Assembly: GCA_904420565.1 (NCBI GenBank)
Contig: CAJFVV010000018.1
Location: forward strand, 24,780-88,779
Origin: Candidatus Pseudoscillospira faecavium
Lineage (GTDB): Bacteria; Bacillota; Clostridia; Oscillospirales; Oscillospiraceae
Direction: 5' to 3'
DNA length: 64,000 nucleotides
Under the pieces are notes generated by a model. That model saw nothing but the letters and a program-made list of their open reading frames with translations, searched no databases and had not been told where the DNA came from. Shown here in pieces: positions 62,211-64,000 of this stretch (its first letter is position 1; the number at the start of each line of letters is the position of its first letter). A program made the translations under genes and the position numbers.

Positions 62211-63167
62211 TCAAGAAAAATATTCCTGTAAAAATGGAATATTTTTTACTTCAAAAGTTTTGCCTTTCAAATAGTTTAAAAGGCCGGCATCTGTATTGAA
62301 ATCACAAATTAATTTGTAGGAATACAGCGCCTGTTTCTCCATACCGTATCTGCGGTTGATTTCTCCAACTCCATATTTCCCATCGCCCAGCAAAGGATGG
62401 CCGGCAGCGGCAAATTGTGCGCGGATCTGATGGGTTCTTCCGGTTAAAAGTTCACATTCCACCAGGCTGAGTTCTCCGCGGCTTTGTATGGTTTTATAAT
62501 AAGTGACTGCGGTTTTGGCGCCGGGCTTTGGGACATTGTAAACGTAGACCTGCTTTTTGGACTCATCTTTCAAAAGATAGTTTTTTAAAGTGCCTGCAGC
62601 AGGAGAAGGGCGGCCCAATGTGATGCAGAGGTAATACTTGAGAATTTCCCGGTTGCGGATTTTTTCGTTCATGATGCGCAGGGCCTCAGCTGTTTTTGCA
62701 GCGATCACCATGCCGCCTGTGTTGCGGTCAATACGGTTGCACAGGGCCGGGGCGAATGCATTTTCCCAGCGGGGATTCCATTCGCGCTTTTGGTAAAGAT
62801 ATGCCTGAATATGGTTGATCAGAGTGTGGATGTCATCGCTTTCATCAGCATGCACCACTTGTCCCGGGCGTTTGTTTGCGATTAAAATGTTTTCATCTTC
62901 ATATATAATGTCTACTGTTGGGTTTGCAATTTTTAAAAATGCATTTTCTGCGCTGGGCCGGTCAAAAAATTCATCGTTGATATAAAGCTGCAGCATATCG
63001 CCGATTTGCAGACGCACGTCGCGCTTGCTGCCTTTGCCATTGACTTTAATTCGTTTCAGGCGGATATATTTTTGCAGCAGAGCAGGAGGGAGCAGCGGTA
63101 CAGATTTTGCAACAAAGCGATCCAGACGCTGCCCTGCATCATTTTTCCCGACTTTCAATTCTTTCAA
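62211..63167 (-). CDS. RluA-family 23S/tRNA pseudouridine synthase
   Basis: Isomerises uridine to pseudouridine in RNA. The 318 residues have an S4 RNA-binding domain (QRLDRFVAKSVP and LQKYIRLKRIKVNGKG, residues 13-55) and the catalytic domain. The nucleophilic aspartate sits in CNRIDRNTGGMVIAAKT near 143 (usual HRLDxxTSG), and LLTGRTHQIRAQFAAAGHPLLGD lies near 245. The RluC-like group targets 23S rRNA, but the site cannot be read here. The pot promoter starts right after its stop. Confidence 0.92.
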   Translation of the reverse strand: MKELKVGKNDAGQRLDRFVAKSVPLLPPALLQKYIRLKRIKVNGKGSKRDVRLQIGDMLQLYINDEFFDRPSAENAFLKIANPTVDIIYEDENILIANKRPGQVVHADESDDIHTLINHIQAYLYQKREWNPRWENAFAPALCNRIDRNTGGMVIAAKTAEALRIMNEKIRNREILKYYLCITLGRPSPAAGTLKNYLLKDESKKQVYVYNVPKPGAKTAVTYYKTIQSRGELSLVECELLTGRTHQIRAQFAAAGHPLLGDGKYGVGEINRRYGMEKQALYSYKLICDFNTDAGLLNYLKGKTFEVKNIPFLQEYFS

Positions 63168-63344
63168 ACTGTTTCCCCTCCGCGGACGATCCTGTTGCAG
63201 CAGACGCTGCAGTATTGTAATATTATTTTTTATAGTATATCATACGCTATATGGAAATCCTATCGCTGAAATGGCAAAAAAAAGGAAAAAATCCGTGTGA
63301 AAATCGATTATTGGAAAAAAACTGTAAAATACATGAAAAAAGGT

Positions 63345-63373
63345 TTGACATTTGTGGGACTCTCGACTATAAT
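63345..63373 (+). promoter_or_regulatory. Consensus promoter of the DUF177-rpmF unit
   Basis: TTGACA (63345-63350), 17-base spacer, TATAAT (63368-63373), 27 bases before the ATG. Confidence 0.92.
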
Positions 63374-63400
63374 ACTACCCGTACCATTGTGAGGTGTAGT

Positions 63401-63907
63401 ATGCGCTTATCAGTTCGTAAAATTATCAATACCCCCGGAGAAAAGATTAGTTTCCAGTTCTCGATGGATCTGTCTTGTGTGGAATTCGGCGGGTGTTGCC
63501 CAGTTGCGGAGCCTGTTGTGGTAACGGGAAGTGTCCGTAATATGGCAGGCGTCCTGATTTTGGAAGGAAAGGCAGAAACAACACTCCACACATTCTGTGA
63601 TCGATGCGGAAAAGCATTGGTTTTGCCCAAGACAGTGACCTTTGAGCATATGCTTGCGCAAGAACTGGAAAATGAGGATGAGGCGGATGATGAAATCATT
63701 CTGCTGCAGGATGGAGAAGTGGATGTAGAAGATCTGGCCCGCACGGCATTTATCCTCGGCATGGATACAAAAACGCTTTGCTCGGAAGACTGCAAGGGCC
63801 TTTGCCCGATTTGCGGCGCAGATTTAAACCTCGGGTCCTGCACCTGCAAAAAGGAGCCGGATCCCCGCTTGGCGGTGCTTGCAAAATTGCTGCAGCAGGA
63901 CGAGTAG
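63401..63907 (+). CDS. DUF177 family protein (YceD/23S rRNA accumulation protein)
   Basis: A 168-residue protein with the DUF177 layout: a beta-rich N-terminus, a CDRCGK pair near 66, an acidic middle (ELENEDEADDE), and a C-terminal Cys cluster CSEDCKGLCPICG and CTCKKEPDPR, probably zinc-binding. It precedes rpmF in most bacteria, as here, and the E. coli relative affects 23S rRNA levels. The ATG at 63401 is preceded by GAGGTG, and the consensus promoter leaves no room for the longer upstream frame. Confidence 0.93.
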   Translation: MRLSVRKIINTPGEKISFQFSMDLSCVEFGGCCPVAEPVVVTGSVRNMAGVLILEGKAETTLHTFCDRCGKALVLPKTVTFEHMLAQELENEDEADDEIILLQDGEVDVEDLARTAFILGMDTKTLCSEDCKGLCPICGADLNLGSCTCKKEPDPRLAVLAKLLQQDE

Positions 63908-63971
63908 CAGGATTAGATTATGAAAAAATACGCTGCTCCGTGCAGTTACTTACCAAGGAGGTGTCACGAAA

Positions 63972-64000
63972 ATGGCAGTACCTAAGGGAAAAGTATCCAA
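63972..64000 (+). CDS. rpmF: 50S ribosomal protein L32 (5' end only)
   Basis: The first nine codons, MAVPKGKVS, run into the window edge; this is the expected bL32 start. AAGGAGGTG lies 9 bases before the ATG. Follows DUF177 in the usual order. Confidence 0.9.

Overview
The window reads as a chromosomal segment of a Gram-positive, spore-forming, butyrate-producing Clostridia member. I infer something close to Oscillospiraceae/Butyricicoccaceae. The evidence is PolC-type replicase, the dnaG-rpoD pair, SpoIVFA/SpoIVFB-like genes, a crt-hbd-bcd-etfBA operon, a yjdF gene with its riboswitch, AGGAGG ribosome binding sites and many TTGACA-17-TATAAT promoters. Base composition looks near 50% G+C, except for an AT-richer patch around 21.9-23.1 kb. 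I see no rRNA, CRISPR array, insertion sequence or intact prophage.

1-12.9 kb: rpoD (cut by the window edge) and dnaG on the minus strand; a phosphopantetheinyl transferase; a DUF421/DUF4363 pair; glmS; a YfcE-type phosphodiesterase; a 28-residue Asn/Gln-rich peptide gene; a rubrerythrin interrupted by an in-frame TAG; infC-rpmI-rplT behind an attenuator-like leader, with an ATT start for infC; a hemolysin III-type membrane protein; trmB; a GNAT enzyme; a DUF554 membrane protein.

13-20.7 kb: crt-hbd-bcd-etfB-etfA converts acetoacetyl-CoA to butyryl-CoA. It sits behind a promoter overlapped by a Rex-like operator. lysA-icd follows.

20.7-27.6 kb: accessory stretch with yjdF and its riboswitch, a GNAT enzyme, an XRE regulator, a lipoprotein and tRNA-Pro(CGG). 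A spoIVFA-spoIVFB-radical SAM-DUF2344 block follows, preceded by a sigma-E-like promoter.

27.6-51 kb: housekeeping blocks. These are rplS; lepB-rbgA-rnhB-yraN; a dipeptidase, thrC and a phosphoesterase; tig-clpP-clpX-lon-engB; and pyrH-frr-uppS-cdsA-dxr-rseP-ispG-polC (translation recycling, lipid and isoprenoid precursors, envelope proteolysis, replication).

51-64 kb: a compact histidine operon hisZGDBHAFIE without hisC or a histidinol-phosphate phosphatase; a minus-strand potABCD polyamine importer ending in a small thioesterase; an RluA-type pseudouridine synthase; and DUF177-rpmF running off the end.

The observations most worth following are the amber codon in rubrerythrin, the Asn/Gln-rich peptide gene with a 13-bp inverted repeat upstream, the paired antiterminator/terminator before infC, the yjdF riboswitch with a visible anti-Shine-Dalgarno, the Rex and sigma-E sites, and several starts where the ribosome binding site points to a non-ATG codon.
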